Positions 1-9,395 of a stretch of 64,000 bases of DNA are shown one piece after another (the first letter of the stretch is position 1; each line of letters opens with the position of its first letter). The notes beneath the pieces were generated by a model. That model saw nothing but the letters and a program-made list of their open reading frames with translations, was not told the origin of the DNA and ran no database searches. Location: contig NZ_KB907265.1 of NCBI RefSeq assembly GCF_000381905.1, positions 1 to 64,000 of the forward strand, written 5' to 3'. This stretch comes from Paenibacillus fonticola DSM 21315. GTDB taxonomy: Bacteria > Bacillota > Bacilli > Paenibacillales > Paenibacillaceae. Both the position numbers and the translations under genes were made by a program.

Positions 1-203
1 TAGACTGCATAGTATCAGCTCTCCTTTGCTATGTAGCTCTGAAATGGTTGGTCTTTCCACTTTCCATTTTAACCTACGAGATGTAGCAATGTGGAGGGCT
101 GTCTGTTTACGTTCATCATAGCTAGAATCAAACAACAGAGCCTGAACATCTCAATTGTATTGGAATGGCCTTGTGGGTCAAACCCTCGATCCCTCCACCC
201 GCA

Positions 204-262
204 TAGTGAACTGCCCCCTAGTGTTAGACACCATCTAACATATTGGGGTGCAGTTCAATAGC
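204..262. mobile_element. 51-bp relic of an IS3-type element (abutted inverted repeats with target duplication)
   Basis: Bases 208-258 start with TGAACTGCCCCC and end with GGGGTGCAGTTCA, so both ends are imperfect inverted copies of one terminal repeat, with the GTTAGA/TCTAAC blocks also mirrored. ATAG stands directly on both sides (204-207 and 259-262), as a 4-bp target duplication would. The end sequence resembles terminal repeats of IS150-group IS3 elements. No transposase gene lies between, so this is either an internal-deletion derivative or two fused ends. The rest of bases 1-310 shows no ORF I can support. Confidence 0.55.
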
Positions 263-311
263 GGGTAGTTTTTTATTTTGCGCGTTTCACGCACTCAACT
301 GGCTAAAGCCT

Positions 312-355
312 AAACAAAAAAAACCGCACACAGCTTATCAGCTTTGTGCGCGGTT
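312..355 (-). terminator. Intrinsic terminator after spoIVA
   Basis: On the minus strand an AACCGC...GCGGTT stem with a central GCTGATAAGC turn is followed by a run of eight T. It lies 15 nt past the spoIVA stop codon and closes that transcript. Confidence 0.85.
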
Positions 356-369
356 GGGAGACAATGTTT

Positions 370-1854
370 CTATAAAATGATGGCAATCAGCCCGCCGGAG
401 CCTTCATTAATAATGCGGCCCAGCGTCTCCTGCAGCTTGTAGCGGGCGTTGTCCGGCATCATGGCGATTTTGCCCTGAATGCCTTCCCGGACGATGGAAT
501 GCAGGGAGCGGCCGAATATGTCGGATTCCCATATTTTTATCGGATCGTTCTCGAAGTCCTGCATCAAATACCGCACCAGCTCTTCGCTCTGCTTCTCCGT
601 GCCGATGATCGGCGCGAATTCGGACTCGACGTCGACCCGGATCATATGAATCGACGGCGCCGTCGCTTTCAGTCGCACCCCGAACCTGGAGCCTTGGCGA
701 ATGAGCTCCGGCTCATCCAGCGCCATTTCGGCCAGAGAAGGAGCAGCGATGCCGTATCCGGTCGTCTTGACCATTTCCAGCGCTTCCGCGAAACGGTCAT
801 ATTCCTTCTTCGCATGCGTGAACTCCTGCATCAGCTGCAGCAGGTGATCCTTGCCTCTGATTTCAACGCCGACGACCTCCATCAAAATTCGGTCATACAG
901 ATCGTCAGGCGCATATAGGTCAATTTCCGCTACGCCCTGCCCCATATTCAGGCCGCTGAGTCCAGCCCGGTCGATAAATTCATATTCAAGAAAATTGCTG
1001 ACGACCCGGTCGACGTCACGGAGACGCCGAATATCTTTGACCGTATCACGAACGGAATTTTCGTAGTTGCTGCGCAGCCAGTGATTTTCGTTCAGCACCA
1101 TAACCCAGCTCGGCAAGTTCACGTTGACTTCGTGCACCGGGAATTCATACAGCACTTCGCGCAGTACTCCGGTCACGTCCTCCTCCGTCATTGTCGCCGC
1201 GCTTAAAGCGATGACCGGAATATCGTACTTCTCGGCGAGTTCCCCGCGAAGCTGCTGCGCTTCCTCGCTCAGCGGGCGCGTGGAGTTGATGACAAGCACA
1301 AACGGCTTGCCGACCTCCTTCAATTCCGCGATCACACGCTCTTCGGATTCCACGTAAGAGTAGCGCGGAATGTCCGCAATCGTGCCGTCCGTCGTTACTA
1401 CGACGCCAAGTGTGGAATGCTCCTGAATGACTTTACGCGTCCCGATTTCTGCCGCTTCCTGGAACGGAATCGGCTCTTCAAACCACGGTGTGGAAATCAT
1501 GCGCGGGCCGTTCTCATCCTCATAGCCTTTTGCCCCTTCGACGGCGTAGCCGACGCAATCTACGAGCCTGACATTTACTTCCAGCCCTTCTGCCACTTTG
1601 ATTTGCACCGCATTGTTGGGCACGAATTTCGGCTCGGTCGTCATGATCGTCTTGCCGGCTGCGCTTTGCGGAAGTTCATCCACTGCACGGATCCGATCGG
1701 CTTCGCTGGAAATGTTCGGCAGAACGACCGTTTCCATGAAGCGTTTAATAAAGGTCGATTTTCCGGTTCGGACGGCTCCAACCACACCGAGATAAATATC
1801 TCCCCCGGTGCGTTCGGCAATGTCCTTGTAAATGTCCACTTTCTCCAATACCAA
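370..1854 (-). CDS. spoIVA: Stage IV sporulation protein A, spore coat morphogenetic ATPase
   Basis: SpoIVA hydrolyses ATP to polymerise into the basement layer on the forespore outer surface, on which the coat is built and which cortex assembly also needs. The 494 residues match the usual family length. A P-loop GAVRTGKST is at residues 26-34, a Walker-B-like VRLVDCVGY near 95-103, and the C-terminus EGSGGLIAIIL is the family's conserved tail. The start is TTG with GGAGG eight bases upstream. It is monocistronic, with its own terminator and a 340-bp upstream region; mother-cell sigma-E control is known for the family but was not established from the bases here. Confidence 0.97.
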   Translation of the reverse strand: MVLEKVDIYKDIAERTGGDIYLGVVGAVRTGKSTFIKRFMETVVLPNISSEADRIRAVDELPQSAAGKTIMTTEPKFVPNNAVQIKVAEGLEVNVRLVDCVGYAVEGAKGYEDENGPRMISTPWFEEPIPFQEAAEIGTRKVIQEHSTLGVVVTTDGTIADIPRYSYVESEERVIAELKEVGKPFVLVINSTRPLSEEAQQLRGELAEKYDIPVIALSAATMTEEDVTGVLREVLYEFPVHEVNVNLPSWVMVLNENHWLRSNYENSVRDTVKDIRRLRDVDRVVSNFLEYEFIDRAGLSGLNMGQGVAEIDLYAPDDLYDRILMEVVGVEIRGKDHLLQLMQEFTHAKKEYDRFAEALEMVKTTGYGIAAPSLAEMALDEPELIRQGSRFGVRLKATAPSIHMIRVDVESEFAPIIGTEKQSEELVRYLMQDFENDPIKIWESDIFGRSLHSIVREGIQGKIAMMPDNARYKLQETLGRIINEGSGGLIAIIL

Positions 1855-2200
1855 TGATATCCCCTCCTCAAAATTCGCCGAAGGAAAAATGCCTTGAGAG
1901 CATCCGCTTCGTTATTTGCGACAACTCGTACATTCATTTGGACTAGTAACATCATATGTAGCAAATGCTGTATTATGACGGATTATACCGTCCAAGCCTA
2001 CTTTTTTTTGCACACTATCCCTCTATGGATCCTCTTTATTTTCCGCCATATTACAAATATATGTGAACCTCCCGGTTCGTATGACAGGCAAAAAAAGCCG
2101 CCCTATCACTTCAGCAAAGTAATAGGACGGCATTTTTTGAGCCTTCAGTTTGAGCATTCATTTTGAGCCTTCATTTCGATCCTTCAAAGTATGTGATTCA
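1855..2200. other. Intergenic region upstream of spoIVA
   Basis: This 346-bp stretch holds the spoIVA ribosome site at its left edge and the terminator of the next gene at 2090-2138. The remaining AT-rich part must carry the spoIVA promoter. I could not pin down -35/-10 boxes with confidence, and I see no gene. Confidence 0.5.
2090..2138 (-). terminator. Terminator after yphF-like gene (symmetrical)
   Basis: A long near-perfect stem (GCCGCCCTAT / ATAGGACGGC) has A-runs on its left and T-runs on its right, so it can stop transcription both ways. It follows the minus-strand lipoprotein gene. Confidence 0.8.
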
Positions 2201-2968
2201 CTATTCGACCTGCGGTACCGGGGCACCGTCCAGCCAAGCATAAGGCAGTGATTTGACCGGTACGAAGTAAGATTGGTTGCTTAAAATTACCCGAAGATCA
2301 CCATCTTCCTCACTGACTGCTGAGCCGGATTTATCGATTGCCTGCATAATATCCCAAGCATAGTCGACGTACACCTGACCATTTGCATCGACTATATAAG
2401 GAAGCTGCTCCCTGGAAAATACGCTAGTTAGCGCATAATTTTCACCGCGAACTTTGTTCAAATCGACTTCATGCAATCCGGGATACACTTCCGTCTCGGA
2501 TGTTACCGGCCATTGTCCCGGATTGGACCGCCCATATTGATCTACCAGCCGCTGTACATCATTAACTTTCTGTACCGTGACTAAATCCATCACCTTTACC
2601 GTCGGATTCGTCTCTTCATCAATGACGAGAAAATAGGCGCTGCCCCCCTGCTCAAAAGCCGTTGCCGGAATCTCGTCGATATATCCCATTTTATGCAGCT
2701 TGTCTAAATCAATACGGAATTTTTCGTATCGAGGCACTTCCTCCCCTGCTGTAATGATCGGCAGTATTCCTTTGTCGGCCTGAAATTGATTTAGCGCGTT
2801 TTGGATCCGGTCTACGCTTTCCCGGTAGGACACCGCATTCTCCTGGCGCTTATCTCCCGGGTACATGCAGCCTGACATGAATGATACCGCCAACATCATA
2901 ATAATGAGCAGTCCGGCATACCGGACAACCCCCTTGCTTCTCGCTAAAAAATTAACTGAACGTTTCAA
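2201..2968 (-). CDS. YphF-like lipoprotein of unknown function
   Basis: A 255-residue exported lipoprotein. A basic N-terminus, a hydrophobic stretch at residues 18-32 and the lipobox FMSGC (Cys34) predict lipid anchoring to the outer face of the membrane. The rest is a soluble acidic domain with no catalytic motif I recognise. Its place beside spoIVA matches B. subtilis yphF, and the assignment rests on context more than on sequence. The start is TTG behind AAAGGATGAAG. No function is known to me; a sporulation role is only a guess from the neighbourhood. Confidence 0.75.
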   Translation of the reverse strand: MKRSVNFLARSKGVVRYAGLLIIMMLAVSFMSGCMYPGDKRQENAVSYRESVDRIQNALNQFQADKGILPIITAGEEVPRYEKFRIDLDKLHKMGYIDEIPATAFEQGGSAYFLVIDEETNPTVKVMDLVTVQKVNDVQRLVDQYGRSNPGQWPVTSETEVYPGLHEVDLNKVRGENYALTSVFSREQLPYIVDANGQVYVDYAWDIMQAIDKSGSAVSEEDGDLRVILSNQSYFVPVKSLPYAWLDGAPVPQVE

Positions 2969-3017
2969 AGCTCTTCATCCTTTTTGTCGTTTATCCGTAT
3001 TTTATATCTATGGCCAT

Positions 3018-3362
3018 TTACCATAAATCCTCATTACGCTGCTCGAGCTGCTTGCGGATCGCTGCTTTGAGGGGATCTTCCGGGACGTTTACTGCAGTGT
3101 CGCCGCATATTTTCGCCTGACACGCCAAACGAACTCCTTGCTCCAACAGTGGACCTAGCTTGCGAAGCTCGCTAGCGGTCGGAGGGGTAAGCGCTTTGCC
3201 ATGCTCTTCATCTACTTTCACTTTGCACATTAAACAGCCGGCATTGCCCCCGCAGCGCGTAGCGATATGAATTCTGGCATCTCGTGCAGCCCGCAGGACG
3301 GTAGTTCCCCGCCGTACCTTTACGGTTTTCCCTGACGGCATAAATTGAATTGATATATGCAC
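3018..3362 (-). CDS. 2Fe-2S ferredoxin (plant-type fold)
   Basis: A 114-residue electron carrier. Cys37, Cys43 and Cys46 in the pattern C-x5-C-x2-C, plus a fourth cysteine near residue 81 in LACQAKICGD, are the ligands of a [2Fe-2S] cluster. The sequence around them (TRCGGNAGCLMC) fits the ferredoxin/FdxB-like beta-grasp family. The GTG start is well placed behind AGGAGG. It sits between a lipoprotein and a nucleotidyltransferase with short gaps, so cotranscription is likely. No redox partner is encoded beside it, so the pathway served cannot be told. Confidence 0.88.
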   Translation of the reverse strand: MHISIQFMPSGKTVKVRRGTTVLRAARDARIHIATRCGGNAGCLMCKVKVDEEHGKALTPPTASELRKLGPLLEQGVRLACQAKICGDTAVNVPEDPLKAAIRKQLEQRNEDLW

Positions 3363-3374
3363 TCCCGGCTCCTC

Positions 3375-4016
3375 CTATGCTTCGGCGTTTCGCTTGATCA
3401 GCCATTGCTCGTACAATTGAGGCGCCTGCAGCAGTTCGGCTACACCGCTCACCACCTGGGGTTCCCACACATTCCCCGCTAAAAGCGCCTGCAGCAGGGG
3501 CATGTGATGGTCCGGCGAAGAGCGGATAACTTGCGCCACAGCTGTGTAGCGATCCGGACGCTCTCTAAGCACGTTGAACAGCAGCTCATGAGCGAGCGGC
3601 ATCAAAGGGACCGAGACCCCTTCCAGCAGCTTGTTATGAGCGTGTTCTTTTAAAACGGCGTTGACTTCCGTCCGGTAAATCGATTTTCCCTTCCGGATTT
3701 CAAAGCTGCCGACGAGTTCAATCGTTATAGCTTTGATACGATAATGGCTAAGCAGGGAGGCATAGCAGCCGCTCTCGTCCCATTTGGGCTCATCCAGGGA
3801 CTGTCCGGCCAAACGGTCATGAAGCCCGCTTAAATCCGCTCTGTCGCAGTACACATCTATGTCACGCGGAGCCCGCTCAAGCGGAACCCCTTGCAGCCAT
3901 AAACCGCAGCTTCCCCCCAACAGCCAAGTAGCCCCGGCATTATTTAATTGAGCGCATAGTTCGGTTAATGCTGCGGCTAAATCGTCATGGCTATCCCCAA
4001 TTACGTCTTTATTCAT
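3375..4016 (-). CDS. Nucleotidyltransferase-fold protein
   Basis: A 213-residue protein with an N-terminal nucleotidyltransferase core: GGS at residues 34-36 followed by RDIDVYCD, whose Asp52 and Asp54 would bind the metal. This is the hallmark of the minimal NTase/AbiEii-like superfamily. The substrate cannot be told from sequence; antibiotic adenylylation is possible in principle, but there is no specific support and the locus is housekeeping. I chose the ATG at 4016, behind GGAAGAGGAAG, over an upstream in-frame start that would overlap the DUF2768 gene. Confidence 0.75.
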   Translation of the reverse strand: MNKDVIGDSHDDLAAALTELCAQLNNAGATWLLGGSCGLWLQGVPLERAPRDIDVYCDRADLSGLHDRLAGQSLDEPKWDESGCYASLLSHYRIKAITIELVGSFEIRKGKSIYRTEVNAVLKEHAHNKLLEGVSVPLMPLAHELLFNVLRERPDRYTAVAQVIRSSPDHHMPLLQALLAGNVWEPQVVSGVAELLQAPQLYEQWLIKRNAEA

Positions 4017-4068
4017 CAACTTCCTCTTCCTTTGCTCCGTTGTCCAGGCCGTATCCGCCTTGCTGTTA

Positions 4069-4248
4069 TTATGTAATCGATACAAGCCCCATCAGGAACC
4101 CGGTTAACATAATGACAAAAGCAAGCAATGACAATATGCCTTTTACAATTCCTTTTGTTTTCGTACGGGCGAAGGTGACCAAAAAGACGGACAAACCCAT
4201 TACCAAAATTGCTGCTATCGATAACCACATTTTCGTCATTGCATCCAT
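4069..4248 (-). CDS. Small membrane protein, DUF2768 (YphE-like)
   Basis: A 59-residue ORF that begins MDAMTKMWLS and ends GLVSIT. It has two hydrophobic segments (about residues 7-26 and 38-57) separated by a basic loop RTKTKGIVKG, so it is a hairpin in the membrane with the loop probably cytoplasmic. Length, pattern and position between spoIVA/yphF and gpsA match the DUF2768 protein YphE of Bacillus. Upstream GGGAGAG serves as the ribosome site. No function is known. Confidence 0.8.
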   Translation of the reverse strand: MDAMTKMWLSIAAILVMGLSVFLVTFARTKTKGIVKGILSLLAFVIMLTGFLMGLVSIT

Positions 4249-4354
4249 GAACTAAACTCTCCCATTAACGTTAATGATATGATGAATATTATAGCATTTT
4301 GCACCGAAACAGGCTATGTATAAGAGTTATTGATCCCGGTGAACTGACACCAAC

Positions 4355-4386
4355 GAAAAAAACCGCGGCAAATCGCCGCGGAGTTG
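4355..4386 (-). terminator. Intrinsic terminator after spoVIF
   Basis: On the minus strand CCGCGGC-GATTT-GCCGCGG is followed by seven T. It lies about 30 nt past the spoVIF stop. Confidence 0.88.
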
Positions 4387-4414
4387 CAAATCTGCAGGTA
4401 CCTCATCAGCACCT

Positions 4415-4687
4415 TTACTTCTTTAGCATTAATTTCATTAATGCTTCCATATTGTTCGGATTCATGCCGCTCTTCTTGACGGCTCCGATAATTTCCGTGA
4501 TCGTGCTCTCCGAGACAGGTACTTTTGCCATAGCCGATACCTGCTTGATCAGCTTCCGCAGCTCTGCTTCACTTTGCAAAGTAGAGGGTTTGACAGTGCT
4601 TGCCAGCTTTTTTACAGAGCCTTCGGTAATATTTTTGCCGGCCTTTTTGTTAATGGCGTTCAGGGCATCTTTGGAAATTTTGCTCAT
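4415..4687 (-). CDS. spoVIF: Stage VI sporulation protein F
   Basis: A 90-residue basic helical protein starting MSKISKDALNAINKK, without signal or membrane segment. The repeated amphipathic helices and the ending MNPNNMEALMKLMLKK fit the SpoVIF family, a late mother-cell sporulation protein tied to coat assembly (B. subtilis yjcC). I chose the ATG directly behind AGGGGGGAGA rather than the upstream extension. It is a single gene closed by a terminator. Confidence 0.85.
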   Translation of the reverse strand: MSKISKDALNAINKKAGKNITEGSVKKLASTVKPSTLQSEAELRKLIKQVSAMAKVPVSESTITEIIGAVKKSGMNPNNMEALMKLMLKK

Positions 4688-4774
4688 ATTCTCCCCCCTT
4701 CGGCTGTCCTCTTTCACAATGTATGAGAAACAGCCGAAAAAGGTGTGTGCAATTACCGCAGCAAGATAAACAAT

Positions 4775-5812
4775 TTAGGTGTGCCACTGCTCCCAAGTTT
4801 CCAGTGACATCACTTCCATTTCGGTTTTTCGATCCCGTCCCATCAGGGACTCTACAGCAACTCTTGGCTCAATGCCGTCGAACAGCACATGATATAGCTG
4901 CTGGGCAATCGGCATCTGCACCTGATATTTTTCGGAAATGGTCCGCGCTGCCTTTGTCGTACGAATCCCTTCCACGACCATGCCCATCGAGCCGAGAACC
5001 GCATCCAGCGCTTTGCCCTCGCCGAGCATAAAGCCTGCCCGCCAATTACGGCTATGACGGCTTGTAGCGGTAACGACCAGGTCACCCACTCCAGCCAGGC
5101 CGGCAAAAGTGAGCGGATTTGCTCCCATTTCCACCCCTATGCGGGTAATTTCTGCGAGTCCGCGGGTGAGGAGCGCTGCTTTGGCATTGTCTCCGTATCC
5201 GAGACCGTCCGACATGCCGGCACCTAAGGCGATAATGTTTTTTAGCGCACCGGCCAGCTCTACGCCGACCATGTCCCGGTTAGTATATACCCGAAAGTAC
5301 GAATTCATAAATAAATCCTGCGCGATTTGGGCTTGCTCTTCATCTAATGAGGCTACGACAACGGTCGTAGGACAGCGTTTCACGACTTCTTCGGCATGAC
5401 TCGGGCCGGACAGGACGACAATACGCCCGGCATCGCATCCCAACTCCTCGGCAATGACGACAGAAATCCGTTTCAGGGTTTCGGTTTCAAAGCCTTTGGT
5501 CGCATGGACGACAGTCATATTTTCTGTCCAATAAGGCTTTAGAGCACGGGCTACATCGCGGACGGCAGAAGAAGGAGCTACGATGACCACGGCTTTCGCG
5601 CCAGAAACCGCTTCCGCCATATTTGTCGTCGCTACAATACGGGGCGTTAATTCGACCCCGGGCAGAAATTTTTCATTCCGGTGCTTTTCGTTAATTTCGT
5701 CTCTTTGCGCCTCGTTACGGGTCCAGATCATTACATCCCTTTGTTCAGCTAGGACGCTGGCCAATGCTGTTCCCCAGCTGCCCGCTACCAATACAGCCGC
5801 TTTATCAGACAA
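4775..5812 (-). CDS. gpsA: Glycerol-3-phosphate dehydrogenase [NAD(P)+]
   Basis: GpsA reduces dihydroxyacetone phosphate to sn-glycerol-3-phosphate, the backbone for membrane phospholipids, in the cytosol. The 345 residues show the N-terminal dinucleotide fold VLVAGSWGTALASVLAEQ (G-x-W-G-T-A-L) and the C-terminal helical catalytic half with ELAGALKNIIALGAGM, including the conserved lysine after GAL. Its TTG start overlaps the last codons of plsY, whose product consumes glycerol-3-phosphate, so the two steps are translationally linked. der-plsY-gpsA form one minus-strand operon. Confidence 0.97.
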   Translation of the reverse strand: MSDKAAVLVAGSWGTALASVLAEQRDVMIWTRNEAQRDEINEKHRNEKFLPGVELTPRIVATTNMAEAVSGAKAVVIVAPSSAVRDVARALKPYWTENMTVVHATKGFETETLKRISVVIAEELGCDAGRIVVLSGPSHAEEVVKRCPTTVVVASLDEEQAQIAQDLFMNSYFRVYTNRDMVGVELAGALKNIIALGAGMSDGLGYGDNAKAALLTRGLAEITRIGVEMGANPLTFAGLAGVGDLVVTATSRHSRNWRAGFMLGEGKALDAVLGSMGMVVEGIRTTKAARTISEKYQVQMPIAQQLYHVLFDGIEPRVAVESLMGRDRKTEMEVMSLETWEQWHT

Positions 5813-6416
5813 CGCGTTTACCTCCCTTGGAGCCTAATTTATTCTCTTTGCCTTGAACCAGTTTTACGATATTGGAACGGTGTCTCCAGAAAGCAAAGAC
5901 AAATATAATAAGACTAGTCCATAAATATGGGCCGATCTCTCCCCCGAGAACAAGAAATAACGGGGTAAGCAAAACAAACAGCAAAGAGCCAAGAGAAACA
6001 TATCTTGTAATGACAATAGACAAAATAGCAATAATTCCGGCATAAAGCGCCGGAAAGAAAAATAAAGTAGCCATTACGCCGATTGTTGTCGCAATCCCTT
6101 TGCCGCCGCGAAAACGGAAATACAGGGGCCAATTGTGGCCGATGATGGCTGCAAGGCCGCATAGCAGCGGAACCCAAACATATTCTCCCCCTAACCAGCG
6201 GCCAATCCAAACAGCAGCAATACCCTTGAGAACATCTAGCGCAAGCACCATGATCGCCGGCCCTTTGCCGAGCACTCTCAGTGTGTTGGTAGCTCCAGCG
6301 TTCCCGCTACCGTGCTGACGGATATCGATTCCTTTCAAGGACTTCGCCAGCACGACACTAAAGCTGACCGATCCCAACAAATAACTGAAAATTACTGCAA
6401 TCACGGGTAAAATCAC
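5805..6416 (-). CDS. plsY: Acyl-phosphate:glycerol-3-phosphate acyltransferase
   Basis: PlsY transfers an acyl group from acyl-phosphate to glycerol-3-phosphate at the membrane, the first committed step of phosphatidic acid synthesis. The 203-residue polytopic protein carries the three family motifs: GSGNAGATN near residue 37, FRFRGGKG near 103, and a late glycine-rich SLGSLLF. The GTG start follows GGAGAGG. It lies between der and gpsA; the end overlaps gpsA by 8 bases. Confidence 0.96.
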   Translation of the reverse strand: MILPVIAVIFSYLLGSVSFSVVLAKSLKGIDIRQHGSGNAGATNTLRVLGKGPAIMVLALDVLKGIAAVWIGRWLGGEYVWVPLLCGLAAIIGHNWPLYFRFRGGKGIATTIGVMATLFFFPALYAGIIAILSIVITRYVSLGSLLFVLLTPLFLVLGGEIGPYLWTSLIIFVFAFWRHRSNIVKLVQGKENKLGSKGGKRVV

Positions 6417-6428
6417 ATTTTTCCTCTC

Positions 6429-7751
6429 CTAACTTTCATCAGACTTCCGGCGCGTAAACAAGCGAATTGGTGTACCTTCGAAATCAAAAGCCGCCCTGAT
6501 TTTGTTCTCCAAATAACGCTCATAGGAAAAGTGCATCAGTTCCGGATCATTTACAAATACAACGATGGTCGGCGGCTTTACCGTGACCTGCGTTACGTAA
6601 TTAATTCGCAATCTTCTGCCTTTATCGGTAGGCGGAGGGTTAATCGCAATCGCATCAGATACGACATCGTTCAGCAAATGCGTCTGTACTCTTTTTGCAT
6701 GCTGATCCGCCACATGCTGTACGACAGGGAGTAGTCTGTGGAGGCGCTGCTTCGTTTTAGCGGAAAGGAACACAACTGGCGCATAAGTCATGAACAAGAA
6801 ATGATCGCGGATTTTCTGTTCAAATTGATGCATCGTTTTGTCGTCCTTCTCTACAACGTCCCATTTGTTGACGACGAACACGGAAGCTTTACCCGCCTCA
6901 TAGGCATAACCGGCGATATGCTTATCCTGCTCGATGATCCCTTCCTCGCCATTAATCAGAACGAGCACGACATCCGCCCGCTCAATCGCTTTCATAGCGC
7001 GCATCACGCTGTATTTCTCCGTCGTTTCGTACACCTTGCCGCGTTTGCGCATTCCAGCGGTATCGATAAGCACGTAACGCTGCCCATCCTTCTCGAACGG
7101 CGTATCGATCGCATCGCGGGTCGTTCCGGCGATATCGCTGACGATAACCCGTTCCTCACCTAAAATCGCATTAATCAGTGACGATTTTCCTACATTCGGC
7201 CGCCCAATCAAAGCTACGCGAATGACGTCCTCGTCATATTCATCATCCGCCAGTTCGGGCAAATTGTCCGAAATCGCGTCAAGCAAGTCACCAATCCCTG
7301 TCCCGTGGCTGCCAGAAATGCCAATAGGATCGCCGAATCCCAAATTATAGAACTCGTAAATAAGATCGGAACGTCCGATATTATCGACTTTGTTCACGGC
7401 AACGATAACCGGTTTGCCGCAGCGGTACAGTAAATTTGCGACTTCCTCATCCGAGCTCGTTACGCCGGCCTTGGCATCGCACATGAAGACGATGACATCC
7501 GCCTCTTCGATCGCCAGTTCTGCCTGCATCCGGATCGACTTCAAAATCGGCTCTTCATCTCCGAGCTCGATGCCCCCCGTATCGATAATGCTGAACGGTT
7601 TGCCGTTCCATTCGCCCAAGCCGTAAATGCGGTCGCGCGTAATTCCGGGCTTGTCTTCCACAATTGCAAGGCGGTCCCCGATAATCCGGTTAAAAACCGT
7701 GGATTTCCCCACATTCGGCCTTCCTACAATCGCCACAACGGGTCTTGCCAT
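6429..7751 (-). CDS. der: Double-domain GTPase Der (EngA), 50S ribosome assembly
   Basis: Der is an essential tandem GTPase that matures the large ribosomal subunit. Two complete G domains are visible: GRPNVGKST at residues 10-18 with DTGG and NKVD, then GRPNVGKSS near 183 with DTAG and NKWD. A C-terminal KH-like domain follows, and the basic tail ends [11 protein letters not shown]. The 440 residues are the standard length. It is the first gene of the der-plsY-gpsA operon; the 275-bp upstream gap separates it from the S1 gene terminator. Confidence 0.98.
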   Translation of the reverse strand: MARPVVAIVGRPNVGKSTVFNRIIGDRLAIVEDKPGITRDRIYGLGEWNGKPFSIIDTGGIELGDEEPILKSIRMQAELAIEEADVIVFMCDAKAGVTSSDEEVANLLYRCGKPVIVAVNKVDNIGRSDLIYEFYNLGFGDPIGISGSHGTGIGDLLDAISDNLPELADDEYDEDVIRVALIGRPNVGKSSLINAILGEERVIVSDIAGTTRDAIDTPFEKDGQRYVLIDTAGMRKRGKVYETTEKYSVMRAMKAIERADVVLVLINGEEGIIEQDKHIAGYAYEAGKASVFVVNKWDVVEKDDKTMHQFEQKIRDHFLFMTYAPVVFLSAKTKQRLHRLLPVVQHVADQHAKRVQTHLLNDVVSDAIAINPPPTDKGRRLRINYVTQVTVKPPTIVVFVNDPELMHFSYERYLENKIRAAFDFEGTPIRLFTRRKSDES

Positions 7752-7963
7752 AAGGATACCTCCCAGTTCATTCTTATATTTAAACGAAAAGCTTACAATG
7801 TCAATGATTCACGAATATCATCATAGCAAAAAAAGCTTTAATTGGCTAACGTTTCATTGCTTATTTTCTGCATCACTTTGTACCTAAAAAAGGAACAACA
7901 AACGTTACTATTATTGCCGGTCCCGCTTTCTTTACTCTGGAGCCGCCATAAGTCGACCCGGAA

Positions 7964-8003
7964 AAATAAAAATCGGCGAACCCATGTTAGGGGGTCGCCG
8001 ATT
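7964..8003 (-). terminator. Intrinsic terminator after ribosomal S1-like gene
   Basis: AATCGGCGAACCC pairs with GGGTCGCCGATT, and on the minus strand the stem is followed by a TTTTTATTTTT tract, 23 nt past the stop codon. Confidence 0.87.
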
Positions 8004-8026
8004 TTATGCCTGCTATATCCCGTCGC

Positions 8027-9259
8027 TTATTTCCATTTGCTCAATTTGTCGCCAAAGCGCTCGCCAAGGGTAATGCTCAGTCCTTGGTTATTCAAAGACA
8101 CGTTAGGATTATCGCCTAAGTCTTCTTTTCTCACGCTGCTGCCTCTGGACGGTTTTTCGCTTCTTTCCGGCACAGCTGGAGCTTCTTCGGTCTCCTTGAT
8201 GCTAAGGCTAATCCGTTTCTCAGCCGCATTCACATCAAGAATTTTAACTTGGACCGTCTGTCCTTCCTTCAACACTTCATGCGGTGTACCGATATGTTTA
8301 TGGGAAATTTGAGAGATATGAACAAGTCCTTCAACCCCAGGTGCAATTTCAACAAAAGCACCGAAGTTCACAAGACGCTTCACTTCACCGCTCACGATAT
8401 CTCCCGATTTAAATTGCTCGGCAGCCGTTTCCCAAGGGCCAGGTGTTGCCGCCTTAATGCTAAGGCTGATCTTCCCTTTCTCAGGATCAACTTTGAGAAC
8501 TTTCACCTTCACTTGCTCTCCTTCAGAAAGCACATCGGCCGGCTTCTCAACATGGCTCCAGGCAATTTCGGATACGTGAACGAGTCCGTCTACGCCGCCT
8601 ACATCGACGAATGCTCCGAATTGAGTCAGGCGCTGTACCGTACCTTCGATCACTTGGCCTTCTTGCAATTCACTCATCACTTTCAGCTTGTTCGCTTCAA
8701 ACTCTTCGTCAAGCACATCTTTCTGAGACAAAATAACTTTGTTGTTCTCAGGATCGATTTCCTTCACTTTAACGCGAAGTGTGCGCCCTTTATAATCGCT
8801 GAAATCTTCAACGAAGTGACGCTCCACCATCGATGCCGGGATAAATCCGCGAACGCCGACATCAGCGACGATTCCGCCTTTTACGACATCAGCAACAGTA
8901 ACCTCGAAAGTCTCTTGACTTTCAAAACGCTGCTGAAGTACTTCCCACGCATTCTCGCTGTCGATCGCACGCTTGGATAGCACGAGGCGTTCTTTCTCAT
9001 CGTCAATGCTGACGACTTTCGTCTCTACTTCTTGGCCCACTTCAACGGCATCCGCAGCGCTGTCCAAATGAACAGAAGACAATTCACGAATAGGAATAAC
9101 GCCGTCATATTTATATCCAATGCTTACATAAGCCTGGTTATCCTCGATTTTGACGATCGTTCCTTTGACGGTGTCCCCTTTTTTCAAGGATACGATTTGA
9201 TCCAGTTCATCCTGGCTCACTGCCTCGACAGCTTCTTGATTTTTGATTTCTTCCGACAT
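8027..9259 (-). CDS. ypfD: 30S ribosomal protein S1 homologue (YpfD type)
   Basis: A 410-residue protein built of four S1/OB RNA-binding repeats at about residues 20-90, 105-175, 190-260 and 275-345. Each shows the G-x-V-x-x-I/V...G-A-F-V-x-x...G-L-V-H-x-S-x-x pattern, clearest in repeats three and four (GAFVDVGGVDGLVH, GAFVEIAPGVEGLVH). Firmicute S1 proteins have four repeats rather than the six of E. coli and associate with mRNA and ribosomes less strictly. The C-terminal tail is charged and variable. The ATG follows GAGGAGGG. Confidence 0.93.
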   Translation of the reverse strand: MSEEIKNQEAVEAVSQDELDQIVSLKKGDTVKGTIVKIEDNQAYVSIGYKYDGVIPIRELSSVHLDSAADAVEVGQEVETKVVSIDDEKERLVLSKRAIDSENAWEVLQQRFESQETFEVTVADVVKGGIVADVGVRGFIPASMVERHFVEDFSDYKGRTLRVKVKEIDPENNKVILSQKDVLDEEFEANKLKVMSELQEGQVIEGTVQRLTQFGAFVDVGGVDGLVHVSEIAWSHVEKPADVLSEGEQVKVKVLKVDPEKGKISLSIKAATPGPWETAAEQFKSGDIVSGEVKRLVNFGAFVEIAPGVEGLVHISQISHKHIGTPHEVLKEGQTVQVKILDVNAAEKRISLSIKETEEAPAVPERSEKPSRGSSVRKEDLGDNPNVSLNNQGLSITLGERFGDKLSKWK

Positions 9260-9395
9260 GTCAATACCCTCCTCAATTCAGCAACCCATTTATTTAAACC
9301 CGCTTAATGCGAAGTTCAAAACAACTTTATTGATGATAGCTTTCCAAATGCTCTATAGCTTCATGCATATTCAGAGCTTATTCAGCGATCATTCC

